This document shows positions 1-9,418 of a stretch of 64,000 bases of DNA, piece by piece. A model generated the notes under the pieces. That model ran no database searches. It worked only from the letters and a program-made list of their open reading frames with translations, and was not told where the DNA came from. The stretch is from Arthrobacter woluwensis. Its GTDB lineage: Bacteria; Actinomycetota; Actinomycetes; Actinomycetales; Micrococcaceae. Position numbers and translations under genes: made by a program. Position 1 is the stretch's first letter. Each line of letters starts with the position of its first letter. Where the stretch lies: positions 1,488,001 to 1,552,000 of the forward strand of contig NZ_JAUSXR010000001.1 in assembly GCF_030816155.1 (NCBI RefSeq), read 5' to 3'.

Positions 1-399
1 CGTGCCGTGATCCTGGCGGTCAAGCGCCTCTCGGATCTGGGCTACGAGATCGTCTCGACCGGCGGCACCGCCGATGTGCTCCACCGCAACGGCATCCAGG
101 CGACGCTCGTGCGCAAGGTCGCCGAGGGCCAGGGCTCCGGCGAGGGTGAGAACACGATCGTGGACCGCATCGTCGCCGGTGAGATCGACATGGTCTTCAA
201 CACCCCGTCCGGTGGCGAAGCCCGTGGGGACGGTTACGAGATCCGCGCCGCGGCCACCTCGATCGGCATCCCGTGCATCACCACGGTCGCGGAGTTCAAC
301 GTGGCCGTGCAGGCCATGGAGGCCATCCGCACCTACGAATGGGACGTCACCAGCCTGCAGGAACACGCGGCGAACCTCGCGGCGGTCCGCAATGGCTGA
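1..399 (+). CDS. carB: Carbamoyl-phosphate synthase large subunit, C-terminal part (5' truncated by window)
   Basis: Only the last ~132 residues lie in the window; the frame is open from base 1, so the gene begins upstream. The visible part is the C-terminal MGS-like allosteric domain, with the STGGTA segment near the start and a FNTPSGG loop in the middle, as expected for binding of regulatory ligands such as UMP. The full enzyme makes carbamoyl phosphate from glutamine-derived ammonia, bicarbonate and two ATP for pyrimidine and arginine synthesis. It overlaps pyrF by 8 bp, so it is the 3' end of a pyrimidine operon with translational coupling. No frameshift is seen in this fragment. Confidence 0.95.
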   Translation, partial: RAVILAVKRLSDLGYEIVSTGGTADVLHRNGIQATLVRKVAEGQGSGEGENTIVDRIVAGEIDMVFNTPSGGEARGDGYEIRAAATSIGIPCITTVAEFNVAVQAMEAIRTYEWDVTSLQEHAANLAAVRNG

Positions 400-1240
400 C
401 CAGACGACGACGGCGGGCGCCGGCTTCGGCGCCCGCCTGGCGGAGGCCATGGCCTCCCTCGGCCCGCTCTGCGTGGGCATCGACCCGCACCCCGGTCTCC
501 TGGAGGCCTGGGGGCTGGACGACTCGGCCGTGGGCCTCAAGGAGTTCTCCGCGCGTGTCCTGGAGGCCGCCTCGGGCCGTGTGGCGGCCATCAAGCCCCA
601 GGTCGCACTGTACGAGCGGCACGGTTCGGCGGGTCTGGCGGTTCTCGAGGGTCTGCTCGCTGACGCCGCCTCGGCCGGGGTGCTCACGATCGCCGACGCC
701 AAGCGCGGCGACATCGGGTCCACCATGGCCGCCTACGCGGACGCGTGGCTGTCGCCGTCGTCGCCCCTCGCGGCGGATGCCGTGACGCTCAGCCCGTACC
801 TCGGCTTCGAGTCGCTCCGCCCGGCCCTCGACCTCGCGGCGGCTCACGGTCGCGGCGTGTTCGTCCTGGCCCTCACCTCCAACTCGGAGGGCGCGAGCGT
901 CCAGCATGTCGGGGGAGAGGCCTCCGTGGCCCGCCGGATCATCGAGGCGGCCGCGGCGGAGAACGCCGGCGTGACCGGTCTCGGCTCGGTGGGACTCGTC
1001 GTCGGCGCGACCGTCGGAGCGGCGATCGAGGAGCTGGGTCTCGACCTCGCCTCCCTCAACGGCCCCATCCTCGCTCCCGGCCTCGGAGCCCAGGGCGCCA
1101 CGGCCGAGGACATGCGCCGCACCTTCGGCGCGGCTTATCCCTTCGTGCTGGGCACGTCCAGCCGCGACATCCTCAAGGACGGCCCGTCCGTCCAGGGGCT
1201 CGTGGCGGGCATCGAGAGGACGCTCGCCGGACTGCGCTGA
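392..1240 (+). CDS. pyrF: Orotidine 5'-phosphate decarboxylase
   Basis: A 282-residue enzyme that decarboxylates OMP to UMP, the last step of de novo pyrimidine synthesis. The catalytic signature DAKRGDIGSTM lies at about residues 102-112, with the catalytic Lys at 104; CVGIDPHP near residue 27 is the phosphate-barrel start. The length and the DAKRGD form match the longer (type 2) family common in actinobacteria, not the ~230-residue E. coli type. The ATG at 392 was chosen because it overlaps the carB stop by 8 bp and starts just before the first conserved block. Confidence 0.96.
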   Translation: MADQTTTAGAGFGARLAEAMASLGPLCVGIDPHPGLLEAWGLDDSAVGLKEFSARVLEAASGRVAAIKPQVALYERHGSAGLAVLEGLLADAASAGVLTIADAKRGDIGSTMAAYADAWLSPSSPLAADAVTLSPYLGFESLRPALDLAAAHGRGVFVLALTSNSEGASVQHVGGEASVARRIIEAAAAENAGVTGLGSVGLVVGATVGAAIEELGLDLASLNGPILAPGLGAQGATAEDMRRTFGAAYPFVLGTSSRDILKDGPSVQGLVAGIERTLAGLR

Positions 1241-1282
1241 CCGTCCGGGCCGGCTCTCGGAGCGCCCGGACCCGCCGCTCAA

Positions 1283-1314
1283 CTGGGAGGTCGCCGAAAT
1301 CGGTGACCTCCCAG
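1283..1314 (+). terminator. Hairpin after pyrF
   Basis: CTGGGAGGTC at 1283-1292 pairs perfectly with GACCTCCCAG at 1305-1314, and a G-T pair plus CCG/CGG extend the stem inward around an AAAT loop. It lies 43 bp after the pyrF stop and ends the pyrimidine operon. There is no T-run, which is common for actinobacterial terminators, so efficiency is uncertain. Confidence 0.6.
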
Positions 1315-1401
1315 CTATGGTGCCGGACGTCACTTTCAGGTAGGTTCGCATCAACCGTCAGTCGCGCCCATAGCCATGGGTGCCCGGAGGTGGGAGATGC
1401 C

Positions 1402-1719
1402 ATGAGCCTGCGAGTTCTGACCAGCACGGAACGAAGTGCCGCCCTTGCGAAAGCAGCAGCGGCCCGTCAGGTGCGTGCACGCCTCAAAGAGGCGCTGAAA
1501 TCCGGGGAACTGACCGTGCCGCAGGTCCTGGCGCAGGCGGAGGACGACCCCGCCATCGCACGGCTCAAGGTCTCCGAACTGCTCGAGTCCTTCCCGGGCA
1601 TCGGCCGCGTCAGGTCGCAGGCGATCATGACGCAATTGCGGATCGCCCCGTCACGCAGGGTCCGGGGCCTCGGCGTCCACCAGCGTAAGGCCCTGATAGA
1701 TTTTCTGGAAGACAAATAG
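1402..1719 (+). CDS. mihF: Integration host factor, actinobacterial type (mIHF)
   Basis: A 105-residue basic nucleoid-associated protein, the usual size of actinobacterial mIHF, which is unrelated to proteobacterial IHF. The C-terminal half carries the family pattern ESFPGIGRVRSQ, LRIAPSRRVRGLG and QRKALIDFL, a helix-turn-helix and HhH-like DNA-binding fold; the N-terminal third is a charged helix. The ATG at 1402 gives the family length; a much longer open frame upstream runs through pyrF out of frame and was rejected. Between pyrF and gmk is its usual position in actinobacteria. A TAGGTT hexamer at 1341-1346 may be its -10 box. Confidence 0.93.
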   Translation: MSLRVLTSTERSAALAKAAAARQVRARLKEALKSGELTVPQVLAQAEDDPAIARLKVSELLESFPGIGRVRSQAIMTQLRIAPSRRVRGLGVHQRKALIDFLEDK

Positions 1720-1758
1720 TTCAGGCGGCCCACGGGCGGCCTATGACCAGAGGACACC

Positions 1759-2331
1759 GTGAGCTCACTTTCCGGTCTCACCGTGCTCGCCGGACCCACC
1801 GCGGTCGGCAAGGGCACGGTCTCCACGTACATCCGTGACAACTACCCGCAGGTCTGGCTGTCGGTCTCCGCGACCACACGGCCCCCGCGGCCCGGGGAGC
1901 AGGAAGGCGTCCACTACTTCTTCAAGTCCGCCGAGGAGTTCGACCGGCTGGCCGAGGAGGGCGAGTTCCTGGAGTGGGCCGTGGTGCACGGCGTCAACCG
2001 GTACGGCACGCTGAGGAGCACCGTGGAGGCCGCGCTGGCCGACGGGAAGCACGTCCTGCTGGAGATCGACCTCCAGGGTGCGCGCCAGGTCAAGGCCAGT
2101 GTCCCGGATGCTCGCTTCGTGTTCCTGGCCCCGCCGAGCTGGGATGAAATGGTCCGCCGACTGGTGGGCCGCGGCACGGAAAGCCCGGAGGAACAGCAGC
2201 GCCGGCTGGAAACCGCTAAACTGGAACTTGCTGCCGAGCCGGAGTTCGACCACACCGTGGTCAATGACGATGTCCGGCGTGCAGCCGACGAACTTGTCCA
2301 CCTGATGGGTTTGACCCCGAACCCTCGCTGA
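1759..2331 (+). CDS. gmk: Guanylate kinase
   Basis: A 190-residue nucleoside monophosphate kinase that phosphorylates GMP or dGMP to the diphosphate with ATP. The P-loop GPTAVGKG spans residues 12-19, [11 protein letters not shown] is the GMP-binding segment, and the LLEIDLQGA strand follows. The length is normal. It starts with GTG at 1759, after AGAGGACACC. It lies 39 bp after mihF and before rpoZ, the common gmk-rpoZ pairing. Confidence 0.97.
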   Translation: MSSLSGLTVLAGPTAVGKGTVSTYIRDNYPQVWLSVSATTRPPRPGEQEGVHYFFKSAEEFDRLAEEGEFLEWAVVHGVNRYGTLRSTVEAALADGKHVLLEIDLQGARQVKASVPDARFVFLAPPSWDEMVRRLVGRGTESPEEQQRRLETAKLELAAEPEFDHTVVNDDVRRAADELVHLMGLTPNPR

Positions 2332-2430
2332 AAAGCCGCCATGACGCGGCGCCTGCTCACCGGCGGGCGCCATCCCGGACCCTCTCTGAGGAGCCGGGGA
2401 CTGAACACCGAGAAGATCCTGGAGAACACC

Positions 2431-2700
2431 GTGTCCACCAACCTTGAGGGCATCATCAACCCGCCGATCGACCAGCTGCTCGAAGCCGCTGACTCGAAGT
2501 ACGGCCTGGTCATCTTCGGTGCCAAGCGTGCCCGCCAGATCAACGCGTACTACGCCCAGCTGAACGAGGGCCTCTTCGAGTACGTCGGTCCGCTCGTCGA
2601 GACCAAGATGAACGAGAAGCCGCTCTCCATCGCCCTGCGCGAGATCAACGAGGGCCTTCTCGAGTGCAAGCCGGTCGAGAGCACCGAAGAAGCCGAGTGA
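2431..2700 (+). CDS. rpoZ: DNA-directed RNA polymerase omega subunit
   Basis: An 89-residue omega subunit that helps fold and assemble the beta' subunit of RNA polymerase. The conserved block runs from [12 protein letters not shown] through [17 protein letters not shown], with the C-terminal [11 protein letters not shown] segment. The frame is open from 2341, but the GTG at 2431 has GGAGAACACC directly in front and begins where the family begins, so it was preferred. It follows gmk and precedes coaBC, the standard order. Confidence 0.94.
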   Translation: MSTNLEGIINPPIDQLLEAADSKYGLVIFGAKRARQINAYYAQLNEGLFEYVGPLVETKMNEKPLSIALREINEGLLECKPVESTEEAE

Positions 2701-2747
2701 TCCGGCGCCGGATCACCGGCACCAGAGACTGAACCAAGGAGACGCGC

Positions 2748-3983
2748 ATGCGGATCGTCCTGGGTGTCGGAGGAGGGATCGCGGCCTTCAAGGTCGCATC
2801 CCTCCTTCGTCTTTTCACCGAACAGGGTCATCAGGTCAACGTCGTGCCCACGGAGGCGGCACTTCACTTCGTGGGGCAGGCCACCTGGGAGGCGCTGTCC
2901 GGCCATCCCGTGAGCACCTCCGTGTTCGAGCACGTGGAGCAGGTGAACCATGTCCGGCTCGGCCAGGAGGCCGATCTGGTGGTGGTCGCGCCGGCCACGG
3001 CCAACATCCTGGCCCGCTCGGCTCACGGCCTGGCCGACGATCTGCTCGGCAACACGCTCCTCGTCGCCACCTGTCCGGTGCTGTTCGCCCCCGCCATGCA
3101 CACCGAGATGTGGCGGCACCCCGCGACGCAGGCCAATGTCGCCACCCTCCGCGCCCACGGCGCCCACGTGCTGGACCCCGACGTCGGGCGGCTGACCGGC
3201 AAGGACAGCGGTCCGGGCCGTCTTCCGGAACCGCAGGCCATCTTCGCGGCCGCGATGGCGCTGGTGTCCGCTCCTGACGAGGCGCACGACGGCGATACCG
3301 CCGGGGCGCTGCTGACCGGGAAGCGGGTGCTCGTCTCCGCCGGCGGCACGCAGGAGCCTCTCGATCCGGTCCGGTTCCTCGGCAACCGGTCGTCCGGCAA
3401 GCAGGGCATCGCCCTGGCCGCCGCCGCCCGCGACGCCGGCGCCACGGTGACGCTCGTGGCCGCCCACGTCGAGGTCGCGCTCCCGGCGGGGGTCGACGTC
3501 GTGCGCGTGGGCACCGCCGAGGAACTGCGGGAGGTCATGACCCGCGAGGCGGCGTCCGCCGATGTCGTGCTCATGGCCGCTGCCGTGGCTGACTTCCGGC
3601 CCGCCGAACGGTCCGGCACGAAGATCAAGAAGCGGGCCGAGGGCACCGACCCGGTGATCGAACTGGTCCGCAATCCGGACATCCTGGCCGAGCTGGTGCG
3701 GCTCCGTGCCGAGGACGGCCGGGAGCAGCTCATCCTGGGATTCGCCGCGGAGACGGGCGATGATTCGGGCAGTGTCCTCGAGTACGCCCGCCAGAAGCTC
3801 GAACGGAAGGGCTGCGACCTCCTGGTCGTGAACCACGTGGGGGAGTCCAAGGTCTTCGGTCAGGATGTGAACTCCGTGGAGATCCTGTCCCGGACCGACC
3901 GTGAGATGCAGCACGTGGAGGGTTCGAAGAACCTCGTGGCCGAGGCGATCGTGCACCGTGTCGCCGCGGAGTTGCGCGGCTGA
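2748..3983 (+). CDS. coaBC: Bifunctional phosphopantothenoylcysteine decarboxylase / phosphopantothenate-cysteine ligase
   Basis: A 411-residue flavoprotein carrying two consecutive steps of coenzyme A synthesis. Residues 1 to ~185 form the CoaC flavin decarboxylase domain, with GVGGGIAAFK at the start and the APAMHTEMW substrate clamp. The C-terminal CoaB ligase domain begins near GKRVLVSAGGTQEPLDPVR and contains NRSSGKQG and AAVADFRP, with the KIKK lysines. AAGGAGACGCGC precedes the ATG. It lies 47 bp after rpoZ and probably shares its transcript. Confidence 0.97.
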   Translation: MRIVLGVGGGIAAFKVASLLRLFTEQGHQVNVVPTEAALHFVGQATWEALSGHPVSTSVFEHVEQVNHVRLGQEADLVVVAPATANILARSAHGLADDLLGNTLLVATCPVLFAPAMHTEMWRHPATQANVATLRAHGAHVLDPDVGRLTGKDSGPGRLPEPQAIFAAAMALVSAPDEAHDGDTAGALLTGKRVLVSAGGTQEPLDPVRFLGNRSSGKQGIALAAAARDAGATVTLVAAHVEVALPAGVDVVRVGTAEELREVMTREAASADVVLMAAAVADFRPAERSGTKIKKRAEGTDPVIELVRNPDILAELVRLRAEDGREQLILGFAAETGDDSGSVLEYARQKLERKGCDLLVVNHVGESKVFGQDVNSVEILSRTDREMQHVEGSKNLVAEAIVHRVAAELRG

Positions 3984-4063
3984 ACGGGGCGGGTCCACAG
4001 GCATGTCCTGCGGCGTCGTCCACATAACGTCATCTGCGCGCCAGAGCTGGTGGAAGAGGCCGG

Positions 4064-4069
4064 TAGAGT
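4064..4069 (+). promoter_or_regulatory. Putative -10 box for leaderless metK mRNA
   Basis: TAGAGT lies exactly 6 nt before the GTG at 4076, which would place the transcript start on the start codon itself. No convincing -35 hexamer is visible. The same TANNNT-N6-RTG layout recurs at other genes in the window, which makes this reading more credible than it would be alone. Confidence 0.5.
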
Positions 4070-4075
4070 GTACTG

Positions 4076-5296
4076 GTGACCTTTGCCATGCAGAATTCTT
4101 CGCACACCGGCCTCCGGCTGTTCACTTCCGAGTCCGTCACTGAGGGACACCCGGACAAGATCTGTGACCAGATCAGCGACTCCATTCTGGACGCGCTGCT
4201 GGCCGCGGACCCCGAGTCGCGGGTCGCCGTGGAGACCATGGCCACCACCGGCCTCGTCCACGTGGCGGGCGAGGTCACCACGGACGCCTATGTCGAGATT
4301 CCGCAGATCGTCCGCGAGACCATCCTGGGCATCGGGTACGACTCCTCGGCCAACGGCTTCGACGGTGCCCGCTGTGGCGTGTCCGTCTCGATCGGCCAGC
4401 AGTCCAATGACATCGCAGATGGCGTCTTCAACTCCATCGAAGCCCGTGAAGGCCGCACCCGGGACGACTACGATCTCCAGGGCGCCGGTGACCAGGGCAT
4501 CATGTTCGGCTACGCGAGTGACGAGACGTCCAGCTACATGCCGACCCCCATCTGGCTGGCGCACCGCCTGTCCGAACGGCTCACCGAAGTCCGCAAGAAC
4601 GGCGAGCTAGCCTACCTCCGTCCCGACGGCAAGACCCAGGTCACCGTGGGGTATGACGGGGACAAGCCGGTGTCGGTCGAGACCATCGTCATCTCCAGCC
4701 AGCACGCCGAGGATGCCGGCCTGGAGCAGCTGCGCAGCGATCTTCAGACCCACGTGATCACTCCCGTGCTCGCCACGGCGGAACTGGACACCTCCTCGGT
4801 CCGCAGCATCCTGAACCCCGCCGGCAAGTTCATCATCGGCGGCCCCGTGGGTGACGCCGGTCTGACCGGCCGCAAGATCATCGTGGACACCTACGGCGGT
4901 TTCGCCCGCCACGGTGGCGGAGCGTTCTCCGGTAAGGACCCGTCCAAGGTGGACCGCTCGGCGGCCTACGCCATGCGCTGGGTGGCCAAGAACGTGGTGG
5001 CCGCGGGGCTCGCGCGTCGTGCGGAGATCCAGATCGGCTACGCGATCGGCCAGGCCCGTCCGGTCGGCATCTACGTGGAGACCTTCGGCACCGAGACCGT
5101 GGATCCCGCGCGCATCAGTGATGCCATCAACGAGGTCTTCGATCTCCGCCCGCGCGCCATCATCGACGCCCTGGATCTGAAGCGCCCCATCTACGCCAAG
5201 ACGGCTGCTCACGGTCACTTCGGCCGCGAAGAGCCCGAGTTCACCTGGGAGCGTCTCGACAAGGTCGCGGACCTCAAGGCCTTCTTCAACGCCTGA
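4076..5296 (+). CDS. metK: S-adenosylmethionine synthase
   Basis: A 406-residue enzyme that makes S-adenosylmethionine from methionine and ATP. The ATP-binding motif [14 protein letters not shown] occurs near residue 22, [12 protein letters not shown] in the middle, [16 protein letters not shown] after it, and the GHFGRE-EFTWE block at the end. The GTG at 4076 is preferred over the ATG at 4088 because a TAGAGT hexamer sits 6 nt upstream, consistent with leaderless initiation. The ATG would remove only four residues and lacks a clear ribosome-binding site. No SAM riboswitch fits in the 92 bp before the gene. Confidence 0.96.
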   Translation: MTFAMQNSSHTGLRLFTSESVTEGHPDKICDQISDSILDALLAADPESRVAVETMATTGLVHVAGEVTTDAYVEIPQIVRETILGIGYDSSANGFDGARCGVSVSIGQQSNDIADGVFNSIEAREGRTRDDYDLQGAGDQGIMFGYASDETSSYMPTPIWLAHRLSERLTEVRKNGELAYLRPDGKTQVTVGYDGDKPVSVETIVISSQHAEDAGLEQLRSDLQTHVITPVLATAELDTSSVRSILNPAGKFIIGGPVGDAGLTGRKIIVDTYGGFARHGGGAFSGKDPSKVDRSAAYAMRWVAKNVVAAGLARRAEIQIGYAIGQARPVGIYVETFGTETVDPARISDAINEVFDLRPRAIIDALDLKRPIYAKTAAHGHFGREEPEFTWERLDKVADLKAFFNA

Positions 5297-5311
5297 TCCC
5301 GGTGGTGACAC

Positions 5312-7393
5312 GTGCAGGACGGACTCTTTCCGGTCTCTGACTCCGTGGGACCGTCGGCCTCCGGGCCGGGCGCAGGAGGCGGCAAGGGCTGGCTCATGCC
5401 TGAACCGCCGGAGAAGCTGGCCGCCACGAATCCTGTGGCACGGGTGGTTGTCGAATCCCCGCTGCCGCATCTGGACCGACCGTTCGATTACCTGGTGCCG
5501 GACGCCCTGGACGGCGACGCCGTCGCCGGAGCCCGGGTCAGGGTCCGGTTCGCGGGCCGGGAACTGCACGGATACATCGTCGAACGCCGGGAGGACAGCG
5601 ACTCCGGGACACGTCTGAGTGTGCTGGACAAGGTCGTCTCCCCGGTCCCGGTGCTCACCCCTGAGGTTCTGGAGCTCTGCCGTCTGGTCGCCGCCCGGTA
5701 CGCGGGCACCGTGAGCGACGTCCTCCGGCTCGCCATTCCGGGCCGGGTGGCCAGCTGCGAGAAGGACTGGACGCCGCGGGGCGGGAATGACGAGGACGTG
5801 GCGTCCCTGGCGGAGTCGCCTGCCCGCGAGGAGGCGTGGAGCCGCCTCGGCAAAGGCGCCGCCTTCCTTCAGCACCTTCGCACGGGCGGCAGCCCGCGCG
5901 CCGTCGTGACCGTGCCCGAGGGATACGGCCCGCACGCGTGGCCCGAGCTCTTCGCAGAGGCCGCCGTCGCCACGCTGCATTCCGGACGCAATGCCCTGCT
6001 CGTGGTCCCGGACCGCCGGGACCTGGATCGCCTGGCCGCCGCCCTGGCCGCGCATGTGCCGCGGGGCCTCGTGGCCAGGCTCTCGGCCGAGGACGGCCCG
6101 TCCGTGCGGTATCGCGAGTACCTCCGCGTCCTGGGCGGCTACGCCCGCGTGGTCATCGGCACCCGGGCGGCGTCCTACGCGCCCCTCAAAAACCTGGGAC
6201 TGGTGGCGATCTGGGACGACGGCGACGACGTCCACGCGGAACCCCGCGCTCCGTACCCGCATGCCCGCGAACTCCTCATGATCCGCAGTTCCCAGGGGGA
6301 GGGCGCGGCGTGCGTCCTCGCGGCACATGCTCGGAGCACCGAGGCCGAACGCCTCGTGGAGCACGGCTGGGCGCCGGCGGTCGAAGCGGACCGTCCCTTG
6401 TTGCGCGCCGTCACCCCTCGAGTGGTCAACACGGCGGATTCCTATCATCAGGAACGGGACCCGTTGGCCACTGCCGCCCGGCTCCCGCATGCGGCCTGGC
6501 AGGCAGCCAAGGACGCTCTGGCGCACGGGCCGGTTCTTATCCAGGTGGCGCGGGGCGGGTACGCGCCCACGGTGTTGTGTGCAGAGTGCAGCACGCCGCT
6601 ACGCTGTTCGACATGTGAAGGCCCCCTGCACGTCCCGGCGACCGGCGCTGCGCCCGAATGCCGCTGGTGCGGCACGGTGCACCGCACGGTCACCTGCCGG
6701 GTCTGCGGGTCTCAGCGGTACACGGTCGCCGGGAACGGTGTCCTCCGCACGGCCGAGCAACTCGGCCGGGCGTTCCCCGGTGCACGGGTGGTCTCGTCGT
6801 CGGCCGGTCGCGTGAAGGACGAGGTCTCCGGGGCAGGCACCCTCGTGGTCGCGACGCTGGGCGCTGAGCCCGTCGCGCCCGAGGGGTACGCCGCCGCGCT
6901 CCTGCTGGATGGCGATCAGATGCTCCGGCGTGAGAACCTGCGGGCAGCGGAGGAGACGGTCCGCCGCTGGTTCAATGCGGCGGCGCTGGTCCGTCCGGCG
7001 CGGGACGGGGGAGTGGTCATGATCACGGCTGAGCACGAGGTCGCCGTGGGAGCGCTCGTGCGCTGGGATCCGGCGTCGTTCGCCGCGCGCGAGCTCGCCG
7101 AGCGCCGGGAGCTCCACCTGCCGCCTGCGGTCCGCGTCGCCGCGATCACCGGGCCCAAGGACGCGGTGGAGAACCTGCAGCAGGCGCTGGCGCCGTTGCA
7201 GGCCGGCGAGCATGAGGTGCGGACGGTGGGTCCCGTCCCCTTCGACGACGGCGACTACCGGACGCTCTGCTTCATCCCCTTCGCGGTGGCCTCCGAAGCC
7301 GCACGGCTGCTGCGGGCCGCGAAGGCCGCGGCCTCGGCGAAGAGGACCCATGCTGCAGCCCAGGTGCGCTTCGACGGCCTGGATCTGCTGTAG
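5312..7393 (+). CDS. priA: PriA-family primosomal protein N', helicase motifs degenerate
   Basis: A 693-residue protein whose family restarts stalled replication forks. The N-terminal 3' DNA-binding domain is recognisable (PLPHLDRPFDYLVP). The zinc-binding region keeps its paired cysteines: CAECSTPLRC-STC, CRWCGT and CRVCGS between about residues 418 and 468. The ATPase motifs do not survive: where E. coli PriA has GVTGSGKT this protein reads VTVPEGYGPHAW, and the DEEH box reads WDDGDD. This matches actinobacterial PriA proteins thought to lack helicase activity. The GTG at 5312 lies 16 bp after metK; an ATG at 5396 with AAGGG upstream is an alternative start. Confidence 0.9.
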   Translation: MQDGLFPVSDSVGPSASGPGAGGGKGWLMPEPPEKLAATNPVARVVVESPLPHLDRPFDYLVPDALDGDAVAGARVRVRFAGRELHGYIVERREDSDSGTRLSVLDKVVSPVPVLTPEVLELCRLVAARYAGTVSDVLRLAIPGRVASCEKDWTPRGGNDEDVASLAESPAREEAWSRLGKGAAFLQHLRTGGSPRAVVTVPEGYGPHAWPELFAEAAVATLHSGRNALLVVPDRRDLDRLAAALAAHVPRGLVARLSAEDGPSVRYREYLRVLGGYARVVIGTRAASYAPLKNLGLVAIWDDGDDVHAEPRAPYPHARELLMIRSSQGEGAACVLAAHARSTEAERLVEHGWAPAVEADRPLLRAVTPRVVNTADSYHQERDPLATAARLPHAAWQAAKDALAHGPVLIQVARGGYAPTVLCAECSTPLRCSTCEGPLHVPATGAAPECRWCGTVHRTVTCRVCGSQRYTVAGNGVLRTAEQLGRAFPGARVVSSSAGRVKDEVSGAGTLVVATLGAEPVAPEGYAAALLLDGDQMLRRENLRAAEETVRRWFNAAALVRPARDGGVVMITAEHEVAVGALVRWDPASFAARELAERRELHLPPAVRVAAITGPKDAVENLQQALAPLQAGEHEVRTVGPVPFDDGDYRTLCFIPFAVASEAARLLRAAKAAASAKRTHAAAQVRFDGLDLL

Positions 7394-7403
7394 CCTCCGG
7401 GTT

Positions 7404-8489
7404 TCAGCGGCTCCGCGAACCCCGGAGCCGCATCACTTCCTCCGCCGCGGACAGGAGTTCCTGCGCCGATTGGTCCCAAGAGAACCGGGCTGCCTGCTCC
7501 AGCGAGGCGCGGCTGGCGGCCTGCCATGCGCCGTCGTCCTCCAATGAGCGGACCGCGGCGGCGAAGGCGGCAGGGTCCTCGGCCGGCACATAGTGTGCGG
7601 CGTCCCCGCCGACTTCACGGAAGATCGGGGTGTCTGCCACCACGACGGGCGTGCCCAGCGACATCGCCTCGACCAGCGGAAGGCCGTAGCCCTCCGCCTT
7701 GGACAGCGTGACCAGCGCCGTGCAGCGGCGCAACAGGTCCTCGTACTCCTCGTCCGTGACGCCATTGTGGAACACCACCTGTGCACCCTCGGGGATGAGG
7801 GCTTCCAGCTGGGCGCGTCGTTCGGGCTGCACGCGGCTCATGAGCCGGAGCGTGTAGTCCGGCAGGGACGCCATGCCCCGGATGAGGGTCTCGACGTTCT
7901 TGTACTCCATGAAGGAGCCCATGTAGACGAGCTCCTTGACCGGTGCCACGCCTTCAGGCCGCGGGACCGCGCCCGGCTGCGGGGCGTTCCCGACGATCCG
8001 GATGGGGCGCTTGGTCAGCCGGAACTTCTCCATGAGGGACTCGGTGGTTCGGCTGATGGTCGCGACGACGTCGGCCCGGTTGAGCAGGACCCGTTGCGGC
8101 CAGTACGCCTTGTGGTACAGGCGCCACAGGAAGCGGACGGGTGCCGGGAGGAAGCCCGGAGGAGCGGGGTGTTCGTAGTAGATCAGGTCGTGGAGGGTGA
8201 GGATGAGCCCGTACTTGCGGCCCCAGGAGCCCATGGTCTGCATGGGGCACACGACCACGTCCGCGCCGAGCTTGTTGACCTCGCGCGCCACGAAGAGTTC
8301 GAGCGGCGAGAGCGGGCTGCCGATCTTCACATACGGGACATCCGGGAGGAGCTTGAGCTGCCGTTCGTCACTGATCAGCATGGTCACGTCCGCCACCTTG
8401 GAACAGGCCTCGATGAGGCTGGCGCCGTAGCGGCTGATGCCGTCGTGGTGGTCGGTGCGGGTGAACCGGGCGTCGATCACCAGTTTCAT
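7404..8489 (-). CDS. Group 1 (GT4-like) glycosyltransferase
   Basis: A 361-residue GT-B fold glycosyltransferase that should move a sugar from a nucleotide-sugar to an unknown acceptor. The N-terminal domain opens with MKLVIDARFTRTDHHDGISRY. The C-terminal donor-binding domain has LVYMGSFMEYKNVETLI and the EX7E-like segment SKAEGYGLPLVEAMSLGTPVV. It overlaps the upstream hydrolase by 4 bp, so it is translated from the same operon. Acceptor and product cannot be inferred. A 9-bp hairpin lies inside its last codons. Its stop is 10 bp from the end of convergent priA. Confidence 0.88.
   Translation of the reverse strand: MKLVIDARFTRTDHHDGISRYGASLIEACSKVADVTMLISDERQLKLLPDVPYVKIGSPLSPLELFVAREVNKLGADVVVCPMQTMGSWGRKYGLILTLHDLIYYEHPAPPGFLPAPVRFLWRLYHKAYWPQRVLLNRADVVATISRTTESLMEKFRLTKRPIRIVGNAPQPGAVPRPEGVAPVKELVYMGSFMEYKNVETLIRGMASLPDYTLRLMSRVQPERRAQLEALIPEGAQVVFHNGVTDEEYEDLLRRCTALVTLSKAEGYGLPLVEAMSLGTPVVVADTPIFREVGGDAAHYVPAEDPAAFAAAVRSLEDDGAWQAASRASLEQAARFSWDQSAQELLSAAEEVMRLRGSRSR
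7407..7431. terminator. Hairpin at the convergent priA / glycosyltransferase ends
   Basis: GCGGCTCCG at 7407-7415 and CGGAGCCGC at 7423-7431 form a perfect 9-bp stem with a 7-nt loop. It lies 14 bp after priA and within the last codons of the glycosyltransferase gene. The stem is symmetric, so it may serve priA on the plus strand. There is no T-run. Confidence 0.4.
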
Positions 8490-9418
8490 GCGGGGTGCTC
8501 CTGAAGGAAGAGTTCGATCGAGTGGGCGGCGGCTTGCGGCGTCTCGTAGTGGATCAGATGCCCGACGCCGTCGATCACCACCAGCCGTGAGTCCGGCAGT
8601 ACGTCCTGCAGTTTCTCCTGGGCGGGCAGCGGGGCGACCTCATCGGTGGAGCCCGCGATCAGCAGAGTCGGCAGGGTGATCCGGTCCGCCACCTCGGTGA
8701 CCGTGCCGGACACGGAGGCGCGGAAGGACTCGAGCAGGCTTTCCCGGCTGGCGAAGTCGCTGAAGTACGCGTCGTGCTGGGCGTGGATGAACCGGCGGAG
8801 GTCCTTCTGCTTGGTCCTGGCCATCGTGACGCTCATGACGCGGACGATCGCCGGATTGGCCAGCAGGGCCCGCCCGGCCTTCTCGGGCAGAGCGGCGGCG
8901 GCGCGGTAGTAGGCGATCGCGAGCTTGGTCAGGAGGGCCTTGGGCCCTTCCAGGGCCGGCGCGGCGATGGGATTGATCAGGATCAACGGGTTGACCCTGC
9001 CCGGATACAGCGTCACGAAGCGGCTGCACACGAGAGAGCCGAAGGAATGGCCGAGCAGGACGGTGTCGGGACCCAGGTCCAGGGCGTCCATGAACTCCGC
9101 CACGAACCGGGCATAGCTTTCCAGCGAATGCTCGCGGTCCTGGAACGCCTCCGAGGCGCCGAATCCGGGCAGGTCCGGAGTGATGAAGCGGTGGCCCGGC
9201 ATCAGATCCACCAGACGCAGCAGGCCGTGGTGGTCGCCGCGGAACCCGTGGATCACCAGGATGGTGCGGCTCGTGCCGGGGACCGGATCCACGGCGGAAT
9301 GCTCCCAGTAGCGGGCGGGCCCTCCGGGCAGCTCCACGACGGCGGTCCGTTCCCGGTCCGCGAGGGCGGGGGAGATGAAGCCGGTGGTGTCGGGCAGGGT
9401 CTGGTTCCGTGGGTTCAT
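8486..9418 (-). CDS. Alpha/beta hydrolase
   Basis: A 310-residue alpha/beta hydrolase. HGFRGDHHG gives the oxyanion strand, GHSFGS the nucleophile elbow with the catalytic Ser, GSTDEVAP the acid and GVGHLIHYE the catalytic His. No signal peptide is seen, so it is probably cytoplasmic; the substrate is unknown. The ATG at 9418 overlaps the stop of the upstream aldo/keto reductase by one base (TGATG); a GTG one codon earlier is possible. It is the middle gene of a three-gene operon with a reductase and a glycosyltransferase. Confidence 0.88.
   Translation of the reverse strand: MNPRNQTLPDTTGFISPALADRERTAVVELPGGPARYWEHSAVDPVPGTSRTILVIHGFRGDHHGLLRLVDLMPGHRFITPDLPGFGASEAFQDREHSLESYARFVAEFMDALDLGPDTVLLGHSFGSLVCSRFVTLYPGRVNPLILINPIAAPALEGPKALLTKLAIAYYRAAAALPEKAGRALLANPAIVRVMSVTMARTKQKDLRRFIHAQHDAYFSDFASRESLLESFRASVSGTVTEVADRITLPTLLIAGSTDEVAPLPAQEKLQDVLPDSRLVVIDGVGHLIHYETPQAAAHSIELFLQEHPA

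Noticed and set aside
3984..4075. SAM riboswitch before metK
   Set aside because: Only 92 bp are available, no SAM-I or SAM-IV type core is visible, and the transcript probably starts at the metK GTG.
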